Assembly: GCF_031679605.1 (NCBI RefSeq)
Contig: NZ_CP117522.1
Coordinates: 1,302,001 to 1,366,000 of the forward strand
DNA from: Streptomyces luomodiensis
GTDB taxonomy: Bacteria; Actinomycetota; Actinomycetes; Streptomycetales; Streptomycetaceae
DNA length: 64,000 bases
Direction of reading: 5' to 3'
Part shown: in pieces, positions 55,742 through 62,725 of the stretch
Position numbering within the stretch: the stretch's first letter is position 1
Layout: the number at the start of each line of letters is the position of its first letter
Made by a program: the position numbers and the translations under genes
The notes under the pieces: generated by a model
The model's input: only the letters and a program-made list of their open reading frames with translations
Told to the model about the DNA's origin: nothing
Databases searched by the model: none

Positions 55742-56290
55742 ATGACCCCCGCCGAGCTGGAGGCCGCCCGCGACCGCCTCGTCCCCGATGTGGTCGCGGG
55801 CGATCTGCGGGTCCTCTTCTGCGGTATCAACCCCGGGCTCATGACGGCCGCCACCGGTCACCACTTCGCCCGCCCCGGCAACCGGTTCTGGCCCGCCCTG
55901 CACGCCTCGGGCTTCACCCCCCGCCGACTCCACCCGTCCGAACAGGCGGAACTGGTGCGCTACGGGCTGGGCATCACCAATGTGGTGGCGCGCGCCAGCG
56001 CGCGGGCCGATGAGCTGAGCGACGAGGAGTACCGGGAGGGCGGCCGGATCCTGGAGGAGAAGGTGCAGCGTCTGCGGCCGCGCTGGCTGGCGGTGGCGGG
56101 GGTCACCGCCTACCGGGTCGCGTTCGGCGACAAGCGGGCGAAGATCGGGCCGCAGCCGCGCACCATCGGCGAGACCCGGATCTGGGCCCTGCCGAACCCG
56201 AGCGGGCTCAACGCGCACTGGACCCTGCCGGCCATGGCGGAGGAGTTCGGCCGGCTCAGGGCGGCGGCCGCGGCGGAGGACAGGTCCTAG
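55742..56290 (+). CDS. mug: Mismatch-specific (G:U/T) DNA glycosylase
   Basis: 182-aa family-2 uracil-DNA glycosylase. LFCGINPGLMTAATGHHFARPGNRFW is the catalytic N-terminal region (catalytic Asn in GINPG). LPNPSGLNAHW near the C-terminus inserts into the helix. It excises uracil or thymine opposite guanine. It follows purB by eight bases on the same strand. A 12-bp palindrome (GGTCCTAGGACC) spans its stop codon. Confidence 0.93.
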   Translation: MTPAELEAARDRLVPDVVAGDLRVLFCGINPGLMTAATGHHFARPGNRFWPALHASGFTPRRLHPSEQAELVRYGLGITNVVARASARADELSDEEYREGGRILEEKVQRLRPRWLAVAGVTAYRVAFGDKRAKIGPQPRTIGETRIWALPNPSGLNAHWTLPAMAEEFGRLRAAAAAEDRS

Positions 56291-56318
56291 GACCCTGGCC
56301 GGCGGATCGGAAGGTGCG

Positions 56319-56759
56319 TCATATCGTGTCCTCCGCCCCTATCGCCACCAGCAGCTGGAACGGCAGCTCGCGGTCGCCCTGCCCCACCCCCAGCCCGACC
56401 CAGCGGCCGTCGACGCGCCAGATGTGCAGCTCGGGCACGTAACCGCACAGGGTGTCCAGCGGGGGCGGGACCGGCTCGCCCATCGCCGACCGCTCCAGGG
56501 CGTCCGTGAGGTCGAGGACCTCGGGGGCGCCCCACCGTAAGGTCAGCACCTGGACCAGCGCGCTCAGCTCCGCCTCGAACTCCTCCAGCACCTCCTCGAC
56601 CCGGGTGAGGTCCGCGTCCCAGAAGTCCTCGCTGACGCGGAGGTCGGCGACATGGAAGCCGGGGCCGCCGGCCACCCGCCCGTGCACGGTCCGCTGCCCG
56701 GGGAAGTCCCGGGCGCGCAGCCGGTCGATCGAGGCCACATGGTCCGCCGTACTGGTCAT
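56319..56759 (-). CDS. Unknown protein with a TTA codon
   Basis: 146-aa acidic soluble protein: MTSTADHVASIDRLRARDFP, FHVADLRVSEDFWDADLTRV, EEVLEEFEAELSALVQVL, then CGYVPELHIWRVDGRWVGLG and VGQGDRELPFQLLVAIG. It looks like a small alpha/beta protein conserved in Streptomyces; no function is known to me. One leucine is TTA (read at 56540-56538), making it bldA-dependent. It has no visible ribosome site at the ATG at 56759. It is divergent from the ROK gene, which also has a TTA codon. Confidence 0.75.
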   Translation of the reverse strand: MTSTADHVASIDRLRARDFPGQRTVHGRVAGGPGFHVADLRVSEDFWDADLTRVEEVLEEFEAELSALVQVLTLRWGAPEVLDLTDALERSAMGEPVPPPLDTLCGYVPELHIWRVDGRWVGLGVGQGDRELPFQLLVAIGAEDTI

Positions 56760-56908
56760 GGTGTCAGTAAACCGCGCGGGTCGGACATCTGACGGCCCGG
56801 CGGCTGACGTACGCGCGGCCGGGCGGCCCGGGAGCGGGAGGGGGCACTCGCCGCGTCCGCGCCCAGCGGATACGATCCGGCAGATACGCACTGGGAGGGA
56901 GGCCGACG

Positions 56909-58129
56909 TTGGGGCGGCTCACCGGCGGGGATCCGTCTTTGCTGCGACGCATCAACTCCGCCGTGGTTCTGCACGCGTTACGCGCGGCGACCGCGTCCGG
57001 CACCGCCGCCGGAGATGGCGGGGACGACACGGGCGGCCGCGCGGGAAGCGCGAGCCTGACCGATCTCACCCGGGTGACCGGACTGTCCCGGCCCACCGTG
57101 GAGGGCGTGATCGACGGGCTGACCGACAGCGGTCTGGTGGTCGAGGTGCCCGCCGAGGAGGGCGGCGTCCGCCGCCAGGGCCGCCCCGCGCGCCGCTTCC
57201 GGTTCCGGGCCGAGGCCGGGCATCTGCTGGGCATCGAGATAGGGGCGCACCGGGTCGCCGCGCTCCTGTCGGACCTCGACGGCCGTGCGCTCGGCTCGAT
57301 CGTGCGCGAGGTCTCCGAGAAGGCATCGGCGGACGAGCGGCTGGAGCGGGTGCGGACCGCGGTCGCGGATCTGCTGCGGCGCGCGGGGGTGGCCCGGTTC
57401 TCGCTGCGCGCGGTCGGGGTGGCCAGTCCCGGCGTCGTCGAGGCGGATGGCACCGTCCATCTGTGTACCGCCCTCCCCGGCTGGACCGGGCTGCCGCTGG
57501 GTGAGCGGCTGCGGCGGTCCTTCCGCTGTCCGGTGCTGGTCGAGAACGACGCGAACACCGCCGCGGTGGCCGAGCACTGGAAGGGCGCGGCCGCCGGTTC
57601 GGACGATGTGGTCTTCGTCCTGGCCGGGTTGAGCCCGGGTGCGGGGTCGCTGATCGGCGGCCGGCTCCACCGCGGCTTCGGCGGCGCCGCCGGGGAGATA
57701 GGGGCGCTGCATCTGCTGGGCCGCGAGGCCACCCCGGAGGAGGTGCTCTCCACGACCGGGGAGCCGCTGAACCCGCTGGACGAGGCGCAGGTCGCGCATG
57801 TCTTCGCGCTGGCCCGCGACGGCGACGCGCGGGCCCGCGCGGCCGTGGACCGCTTCGTGCGCAGACTGGTGCACGACACGGCGGCCCTGGTGCTGGCCAT
57901 GGATCCCGAGATCGTGGTGGTCGGCGGTTGGGCCGCCGGACTGGACGGTGTGCTGGGCCCGCTGCGCGACGAGCTGGCCCGTTACTGCCTGCGGCCCCCG
58001 CAGGTCGCGCTCTCGCTGCTCGGCGAGGCGGCGGTGACCACGGGGGCGCTGCGGCTGGCCCTGGACCATGTGGAACAGGAGCTGTTCGCGGTGGACAGCA
58101 CGGTGACGACCCGCCGCGCGAGCCGCTGA
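56909..58129 (+). CDS. ROK-family regulator, degenerate kinase, TTA codon
   Basis: 406-aa ROK protein. N-terminal winged helix (DPSLLRRINSAVVLHALRA ... LTRVTGLSRPTVEGVIDGL) then the ROK fold (LLGIEIGAHRVAALLSDLDG, GVASPGVVEADG, VLVENDANTAAVAEHW, GFGGAAGEIGALHL). The CxCGxxGC zinc motif of sugar kinases is absent and the His after AGEIG is Ala-Leu, so it is likely a pure sugar-responsive repressor. It starts with TTG at 56909 (GGGAGGG nine bases before). Leu 24, inside the DNA-binding domain, is TTA (56978-56980), so bldA is needed from the start of the protein. Confidence 0.9.
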   Translation: MGRLTGGDPSLLRRINSAVVLHALRAATASGTAAGDGGDDTGGRAGSASLTDLTRVTGLSRPTVEGVIDGLTDSGLVVEVPAEEGGVRRQGRPARRFRFRAEAGHLLGIEIGAHRVAALLSDLDGRALGSIVREVSEKASADERLERVRTAVADLLRRAGVARFSLRAVGVASPGVVEADGTVHLCTALPGWTGLPLGERLRRSFRCPVLVENDANTAAVAEHWKGAAAGSDDVVFVLAGLSPGAGSLIGGRLHRGFGGAAGEIGALHLLGREATPEEVLSTTGEPLNPLDEAQVAHVFALARDGDARARAAVDRFVRRLVHDTAALVLAMDPEIVVVGGWAAGLDGVLGPLRDELARYCLRPPQVALSLLGEAAVTTGALRLALDHVEQELFAVDSTVTTRRASR

Positions 58130-58226
58130 CGCGGGGCGTACGGCGGCGCTGCCGCGGGGCATTCACGCGGCGAGTGGCTCTGCGGCGAGTGGGGCGCCTG
58201 GGGACTGGACTCCTACGGCGCGGAGG

Positions 58227-58282
58227 CGCGGGGCGGGCCCGGGGTGCGGGGCGGGCCGCTGGGGGGTGCGGGGCGGGCCCGG
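58227..58282. repeat. Short GC-rich repeats between convergent genes
   Basis: GCGGGGCGGGCC-type units occur three times in the gap between the ROK and GntR stop codons. Low complexity; no terminator-like perfect stem seen. Confidence 0.6.
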
Positions 58283-58283
58283 A

Positions 58284-59030
58284 TCAGCCCGCCAGAAGCT
58301 CCTCGCCCGCGCCGTCGCCGAAGGTGAGCCGGCAGGTGTCGGCCCGGTAGGTGGCCACGGCGACGGCCGCCGTACGGCCCTCGGTCACATAGCGGGTGGT
58401 CACCACGAGGACGGGGGCGCCGGGCAGCCGGTCGAGCTCCTTGGCGTCGTCCGCGCGGGCCGAGCCGAGCTCCACGGACCGCTCACGGCCCTCCAGCTCC
58501 AGTCGGCGCAGCTCGCGCAGCACGGCGCGGGCGCGGGCCGGCCCGCTGGGGGTCTCGATGGCGGCGAGGCCGGGGACGGACTCGGCCGGTACGTACAACA
58601 GCTCGGCGGCGAGCGGCCGGCCGTGGCTCATCCGGGTGCGGCGCACGCGGTGGACCGGGGTGTCCGGGGCGGTCTCCAGCAGCCGGGCGACCGCGGCGGG
58701 CGGCACGGCCTCGACGCTGTCGACGGTCCGCCAGCTGTCCTCGCCGGAGGTGTCGGCCCAGCCGTGGGCGTAGTCCCCGACGGCCACGCCGACGCGGGGC
58801 GGGGCGACGGTGGTGCCGACGCCGCGGCGGCGCTGGAGCCTGCCCTCCAGCTCCAGCTGCTCGAGGGCCTGCCGGAGGGTGGCGCGGGCGACGCCGAAGC
58901 GGGCCGCCAGCTCACGCTCGTTGGGCAGCACCTCCCCGACCGCGAACTCCGAGTCGAGCGCGTCGCTCAACACGGTCTTCAGATGCCAGTACTTGGGCTC
59001 AGGCACCGATTCCAGCTGCGTGGTCCCCAC
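58284..59030 (-). CDS. GntR-family (UTRA) regulator, DasR/HutC-like
   Basis: 248-aa regulator. Winged helix: YWHLKTVLSDALDSEFAVGE, LPNERELAARFGVARATLRQ, ALEQLELEGRLQRRRGVGTT. The UTRA effector domain (about 95-245) senses a small metabolite, in DasR a sugar phosphate. AGGGGGA is seven bases before the GTG at 59030, which I prefer to an ATG 69 bases upstream. A dre-like palindrome (TTGGTCAAGACCAA) lies 137 bp upstream in the gap shared with an SDR gene, the likely target. Confidence 0.92.
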   Translation of the reverse strand: MGTTQLESVPEPKYWHLKTVLSDALDSEFAVGEVLPNERELAARFGVARATLRQALEQLELEGRLQRRRGVGTTVAPPRVGVAVGDYAHGWADTSGEDSWRTVDSVEAVPPAAVARLLETAPDTPVHRVRRTRMSHGRPLAAELLYVPAESVPGLAAIETPSGPARARAVLRELRRLELEGRERSVELGSARADDAKELDRLPGAPVLVVTTRYVTEGRTAAVAVATYRADTCRLTFGDGAGEELLAG

Positions 59031-59166
59031 CCTGTCCCCCTCGGTTCCTACGGCGTGTACTACGGCTGACAGTGGTGCGCGCGGCGGGCGCTGTGCCACG
59101 TGTTATGCGCGCTTCTTTATGAAAGGTTGTTGCAGTATCAATGCGACCATAAGGCGGCGGACGGAC

Positions 59167-59190
59167 TTGGTCAAGACCAATCCTTTGGTC
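59167..59190. promoter_or_regulatory. DasR/HutC-type operator candidate
   Basis: TTGGTCAAGACCAA (59167-59180) has perfect 6-base arms and resembles the DasR dre core TGGTCTAGACCA. A further TTGGTC half-site is at 59185-59190. It sits 60-83 bp before the SDR start, in the gap shared with the GntR gene. Confidence 0.75.
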
Positions 59191-59249
59191 GGTTATCGTC
59201 TGTGATCACCACAGCGAGGAGCGTCACGGGGCGGGAGCTGAGAACACTG

Positions 59250-60002
59250 ATGGAGACCAACCAGGTCACGGTGGTCACCGGGGGCAGTCGCGGCATCGGC
59301 GCGGCGGTGGCGGTGCGGCTCGCCCGCGCCGGGCACAGCGTCGCCATCGGCTACGAGCACGCCCGGGACGCGGCCGAGCGGTGGGCGGCGGCGGTGCGCG
59401 CGGAAGGTGTCCGGTCGGTGGTGGTCCAGGCGGACACCAGCGACGCGGAGCAGGTCGAGGCGATGTTCGACCGGGTGCGGGACGAGCTGGGCCCGATCAC
59501 CGGGCTGGTCAACAACGCCGGGATCACGGGGCCGTTGGGCCGCTTCACCGAGACCTCGCCGGAGGTGATGCGCCGCGTGGTGGACGTCAATGTCACCGGG
59601 GCCCTGCTGTGCGCCCGGCGGGCGGCCCGCGAGATGTCCACCCGCCACGGCGGCCAGGGCGGCGCCATCGTCAACATCTCCTCGGGCGCGGCGACGACCG
59701 GCAGCCCCGGTGAGTATGTGCACTACGCGGCCAGCAAGGCGGCGGTCGACGCGATGACGGTGGGCCTGTCGAAGGAGCTGGCGGCGGAGGGCATCCGGGT
59801 CAACTCGGTCCAGCCGGGCATGACGCTGACCGATATCCACGCCCGGATGGGCGACCCCGAGCGGCCCTGGCGCGATCCGGGCCGGGTGCCGATGGGGCGT
59901 CCGGGCGAGCCGGAGGAGATCGCGGGCGCGGTGGCGTGGCTGCTGTCGCCGGAGGCGTCGTACACGACGGGGGCGGTACTGCGGGTCGCGGGCGGGCTGT
60001 AG
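59250..60002 (+). CDS. SDR oxidoreductase, probable GntR target
   Basis: 250-aa classical SDR: VTGGSRGIGAAVAVRLA, QADTSDAEQ, LVNNAGITGP, catalytic Ser in VNISSGAA, Tyr/Lys in HYAASKAA, RVNSVQPGMT. Close to 3-oxoacyl reductase or sugar dehydrogenase types. The ATG at 59250 has a distant GGGAG. It is divergent from the GntR regulator, with the palindromic operator candidate in between, so it is probably induced by the GntR effector. A clear hairpin terminator follows. Confidence 0.92.
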   Translation: METNQVTVVTGGSRGIGAAVAVRLARAGHSVAIGYEHARDAAERWAAAVRAEGVRSVVVQADTSDAEQVEAMFDRVRDELGPITGLVNNAGITGPLGRFTETSPEVMRRVVDVNVTGALLCARRAAREMSTRHGGQGGAIVNISSGAATTGSPGEYVHYAASKAAVDAMTVGLSKELAAEGIRVNSVQPGMTLTDIHARMGDPERPWRDPGRVPMGRPGEPEEIAGAVAWLLSPEASYTTGAVLRVAGGL

Positions 60003-60018
60003 CCGCGTCGCACCCCGG

Positions 60019-60052
60019 GCGCCGTAAGGAGACCCGAGCCCCCTTACGGCGC
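60019..60052 (+). terminator. Hairpin terminator after the SDR gene
   Basis: Perfect 11-bp stem (GCGCCGTAAGG with CCTTACGGCGC) and 12-nt loop, 17 bases after the SDR stop. Confidence 0.8.
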
Positions 60053-60118
60053 GCGAAGGCCCCGGGCCGACGGCCGTTGTCCGGCCCGGTCCGCGGCTGC
60101 CGCGCCGCTACAGGCCCG

Positions 60119-60355
60119 GAGCCGGACTTCCTCGCGCGGGCCGCGCGGGCCGGGGTCGCACTCCGTCCGCTCGTCGGCTATGGGGCCCCGCCGGATGACG
60201 GCCGGGTACGGCTGGTGCTGGGGTACGCCCATCCGCCGCCCGCCCGGATCGCGCGCACCGTGGGCCTCCTCGCCGGGGTGGCGCCCGGCACTTCCCCGGC
60301 AGCGCCGCCCAGTTGTTCACTGGGCGTTCGGCAAAGTGGCACCTGGCGCCGATAA
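60119..60355 (+). pseudogene. C-terminal remnant of a MocR-type regulator
   Basis: The frame reads EPDFLARAARAGVALRPLVG, then DDGRVRLVLGYAHPPPARIA and RTVGLLAG, which is the characteristic C-terminus of GntR/MocR aminotransferase-fold regulators (PdxR type). There is no start codon, no HTH and none of the rest of the aminotransferase domain; upstream are only the SDR terminator and short sequence. A full gene was probably deleted, leaving its end. The phoD promoter region with a PHO box overlaps the 3' part. Confidence 0.6.
60315..60336 (+). promoter_or_regulatory. Candidate PHO box of phoD
   Basis: GTTCACTGGGC followed directly by GTTCGGCAAAG gives two 11-bp direct-repeat units like the PhoP-binding GTTCACC boxes of Streptomyces; a weaker third unit (TGGCACCTGGC) follows. 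It lies 64-85 bp before phoD. Confidence 0.65.
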
Positions 60356-60399
60356 CACAGAACCGCACAGCGGTTCCATCAGCACGAGGAGGGTCCACC

Positions 60400-61980
60400 A
60401 TGACGCGGGAATCCGGCAGAGGGATCGGGCGGCGCAGGGTACTTCAGGGGTCGGCGGCCGCGTCGGCGGCGCTCGCGGTGCCCACCGTGGCGTCGGCCGC
60501 GTCCGGGGCGCCCGCCCAGGCCCTGTCGGGGCGTCCGAGTGCCCAGTGGGGCGTGCAGGTGGGCGATGTGACGACGTCGTCGGGGCTGGTGTGGGTCCGC
60601 TCCGACCGTCCGGCCCGGATGATCGTGGAGACCTCCGCGACCGAGTCCTTCGCGCGGGCCAAGCGCTGGCACGGCCCGCTGGTCGGCCCCGGTACGGACT
60701 TCACCGGGCGCACCGCGCTGCACGGCCTGCCCGCCGGGAGCCAGGTGCACTACCGGGTGCTGCTCGCCGACCCGGACGATCCGCGCCGCACCGGTGAGCC
60801 GGTGCACGGCACCTTCCGTACGGTTCCCGAGCGCCGTAAGGGCGTGCGTTTCGTGTGGTCGGGCGATCTGGCGGGCCAGGGCTGGGGCATCAACCCGGAC
60901 CACGGCGGCTACCGCATCTTCGAGGAGATGCGCCGCCGCGAGCCGGACTTCTTCCTGTGCAGCGGCGACAACATCTACGCCGACGGGCCGATGACCGAGA
61001 CCGTCACGCTGCCCGACGGCTCCACCTGGCGCAACCTCATCACCCCGGAGAAGACCAAGGTCGCCGAGACGCTCGACGAGTACCGCGGCAACTTCCGCTA
61101 CAACCTCCTCGACGCCAATCTGCGCCGCTTCCACGCCGAGGTGCCGACCATCACCCAGTGGGACGACCACGAGGTGCTCAACAACTGGTACCCCGGCGAG
61201 ATCCTGGCCGACGACCGCTACACCGAGAAGAACGTGAACGTGCTGGCGGCCCGCTCGCGCCAGGCGTTCGCCGAGTACTTCCCGATCAGCACGCTGCGGC
61301 CGGACGCGAGCGGCCGGGTCTACCGGGTCCAGCACCACGGCCCGCTGCTGGACGTCTTCGTCCTGGACTGCCGTACGTACCGGGACGCCAACTCGCCGAA
61401 CCGGCAGCCGGAGGACACCCAGGGCATCCTCGGCGCCGAGCAGCTGGCCTGGCTCAAGCGCGAGCTGTCGCGGTCGCGCGCGGTGTGGAAGGTGATCGCC
61501 TGCGATATGCCGCTGGGCCTGGTGGTGCCGGACGGGAACACCGACTTCGAGGCCGTCGCGCAGGGCGACCCGGGCGCCCCGCTCGGCCGGGAGCTCCAGA
61601 TGGCCGAACTGCTCCGGTACATCAAGCACCGGAAGATCACCGGCACGGTGTGGCTGACGGCGGACGTCCACTACACCTCGGCGCAGCACTACGACCCCTC
61701 GCGGGCGGCGTTCAAGGACTTCGCACCGTTCTGGGAGTTCGTCAGCGGTCCGCTGAACGCGGGCGCCTTCCCCTCGGTGAAGCTGGACGGCACGTTCGGC
61801 CCCGAGCAGTCCTTCGTCAAGGCGCCCACCCGGTCGAACGTCTCACCCGCCGAGGGCTACCAGTTCTACGGCGAGGTGGACATCGACGGCGATAGCGCCG
61901 AGATGACCGTCCGGCTGCGTGAGGACGGCGGAAAGGTGCTGTTCACCAAGGTGCTGAGGCCGGGTCTGGTCGGCCAGTAG
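60400..61980 (+). CDS. phoD: PhoD-family alkaline phosphatase/phosphodiesterase, Tat-exported
   Basis: 526-aa secreted metallophosphatase. The Tat signal is GIGRRRVLQGSAAASAALAV (twin Arg and AxA cleavage region). N-terminal beta domain (about 45-145), then the catalytic domain with FVWSGDLAGQGWGI (Asp, with SGD), LCSGDNIYADG, TITQWDDHEVLNNW, FVLDCRTYRD and TADVHYTSA (metal ligands, including Tyr and His). Hydrolyses phosphate mono- and diesters for phosphorus scavenging; needs calcium and iron in the family. GAGGAGGG precedes the ATG at 60400. A PHO box upstream suggests PhoP control. Confidence 0.96.
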   Translation: MTRESGRGIGRRRVLQGSAAASAALAVPTVASAASGAPAQALSGRPSAQWGVQVGDVTTSSGLVWVRSDRPARMIVETSATESFARAKRWHGPLVGPGTDFTGRTALHGLPAGSQVHYRVLLADPDDPRRTGEPVHGTFRTVPERRKGVRFVWSGDLAGQGWGINPDHGGYRIFEEMRRREPDFFLCSGDNIYADGPMTETVTLPDGSTWRNLITPEKTKVAETLDEYRGNFRYNLLDANLRRFHAEVPTITQWDDHEVLNNWYPGEILADDRYTEKNVNVLAARSRQAFAEYFPISTLRPDASGRVYRVQHHGPLLDVFVLDCRTYRDANSPNRQPEDTQGILGAEQLAWLKRELSRSRAVWKVIACDMPLGLVVPDGNTDFEAVAQGDPGAPLGRELQMAELLRYIKHRKITGTVWLTADVHYTSAQHYDPSRAAFKDFAPFWEFVSGPLNAGAFPSVKLDGTFGPEQSFVKAPTRSNVSPAEGYQFYGEVDIDGDSAEMTVRLREDGGKVLFTKVLRPGLVGQ

Positions 61981-62004
61981 CCCGCGCACGGCGCGCGGCC
62001 TGAG

Positions 62005-62054
62005 GCGGCGTCCTTACGGTGCCCGGCCGGGGCCGCGCACCGTAAGGACGCCGC
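62005..62054 (+). terminator. Long hairpin terminator of phoD
   Basis: Perfect 18-bp stem (GCGGCGTCCTTACGGTGC with GCACCGTAAGGACGCCGC) around a 14-nt GC-rich loop, beginning 25 bases after the phoD stop. It ends only 14 bases before the next start codon. Confidence 0.85.
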
Positions 62055-62067
62055 GTACGGTACGGGT

Positions 62068-62601
62068 ATGGGATCCTCCGACGCTCCCGGCCCGGCCTCC
62101 CGGCTCACCTATCCGGAGGTGGGCGCCACCCGGCGGTGGCCGCTGCCCTCCGGCTACCGCCATCTGCGGGTGCGCACCCGCGTCGGCCACGGCCGCGCCA
62201 CGCTCGAGGCGGCCGGGCGGGCGGTCATGGACTGGCGGATGCACCGGGCGGTGGGGGTCTCGATCCAGGCCGCGGATCCGGTCGCCACGCCGGGACGGCC
62301 GGTCGTGGTGGGCCTGGGCGCCGGGCGGCTGCGGCTGCGCGCGCCCTGCGAGGTGGTGTGGACGGTCGCGGAGGAGACCCGGACCGGCTTCGCCTACGGC
62401 ACGCTGCCCGGCCATCCGGAGCAAGGGGAGGAGTCGTTCGTGGTGAGCCTGGAGCCGGATGGCGCGGTGGTGCTGACGGTGACGGCGTTCAGCCGCCCGG
62501 ACTCCTGGTACAGCCGGATCGGAGGGCGGCTGGTACCGCTGTTCCAGCGGGCGTACGCACGGCGCTGCGGCAGGGTACTGCGCCGATGGGCGGTAGGGTG
62601 A
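62068..62601 (+). CDS. DUF1990 family protein
   Basis: 177-aa protein with the DUF1990 marks LTYPEVGATR at the start and YGTLPGHPEQGEESFVVSLE in the middle, plus AFSRPDSWYSRIGGRL near the end. The family is common in actinobacteria and has no proven function; the fold is expected to be a lipid- or ligand-binding one. No signal peptide. A TACGGT seven bases before the ATG and the absence of a ribosome site suggest a leaderless transcript. Confidence 0.88.
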   Translation: MGSSDAPGPASRLTYPEVGATRRWPLPSGYRHLRVRTRVGHGRATLEAAGRAVMDWRMHRAVGVSIQAADPVATPGRPVVVGLGAGRLRLRAPCEVVWTVAEETRTGFAYGTLPGHPEQGEESFVVSLEPDGAVVLTVTAFSRPDSWYSRIGGRLVPLFQRAYARRCGRVLRRWAVG

Positions 62602-62700
62602 GGGAAATTCCCGGCTTCAACAATTTGATTTCGGACAAAATAAGCTTCTGTTATCAGATGCGCCCTTAACCCATCGGTCACAATCCGTTTGTGATCACGC

Positions 62701-62722
62701 AACACCCTTGCGCAAGGGTGTT
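62701..62722. promoter_or_regulatory. Perfect 22-bp palindrome before the ACT-GNAT gene
   Basis: The 22 bases are identical to their reverse complement (core CACCCTTGCGCAAGGGTG), ending three bases before the ATG at 62726. The gap 62602-62700 upstream is unusually A/T-rich for this genome. Binding site for a dimeric repressor, or a leader hairpin covering the ribosome site. Confidence 0.75.
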
Positions 62723-62725
62723 TGC

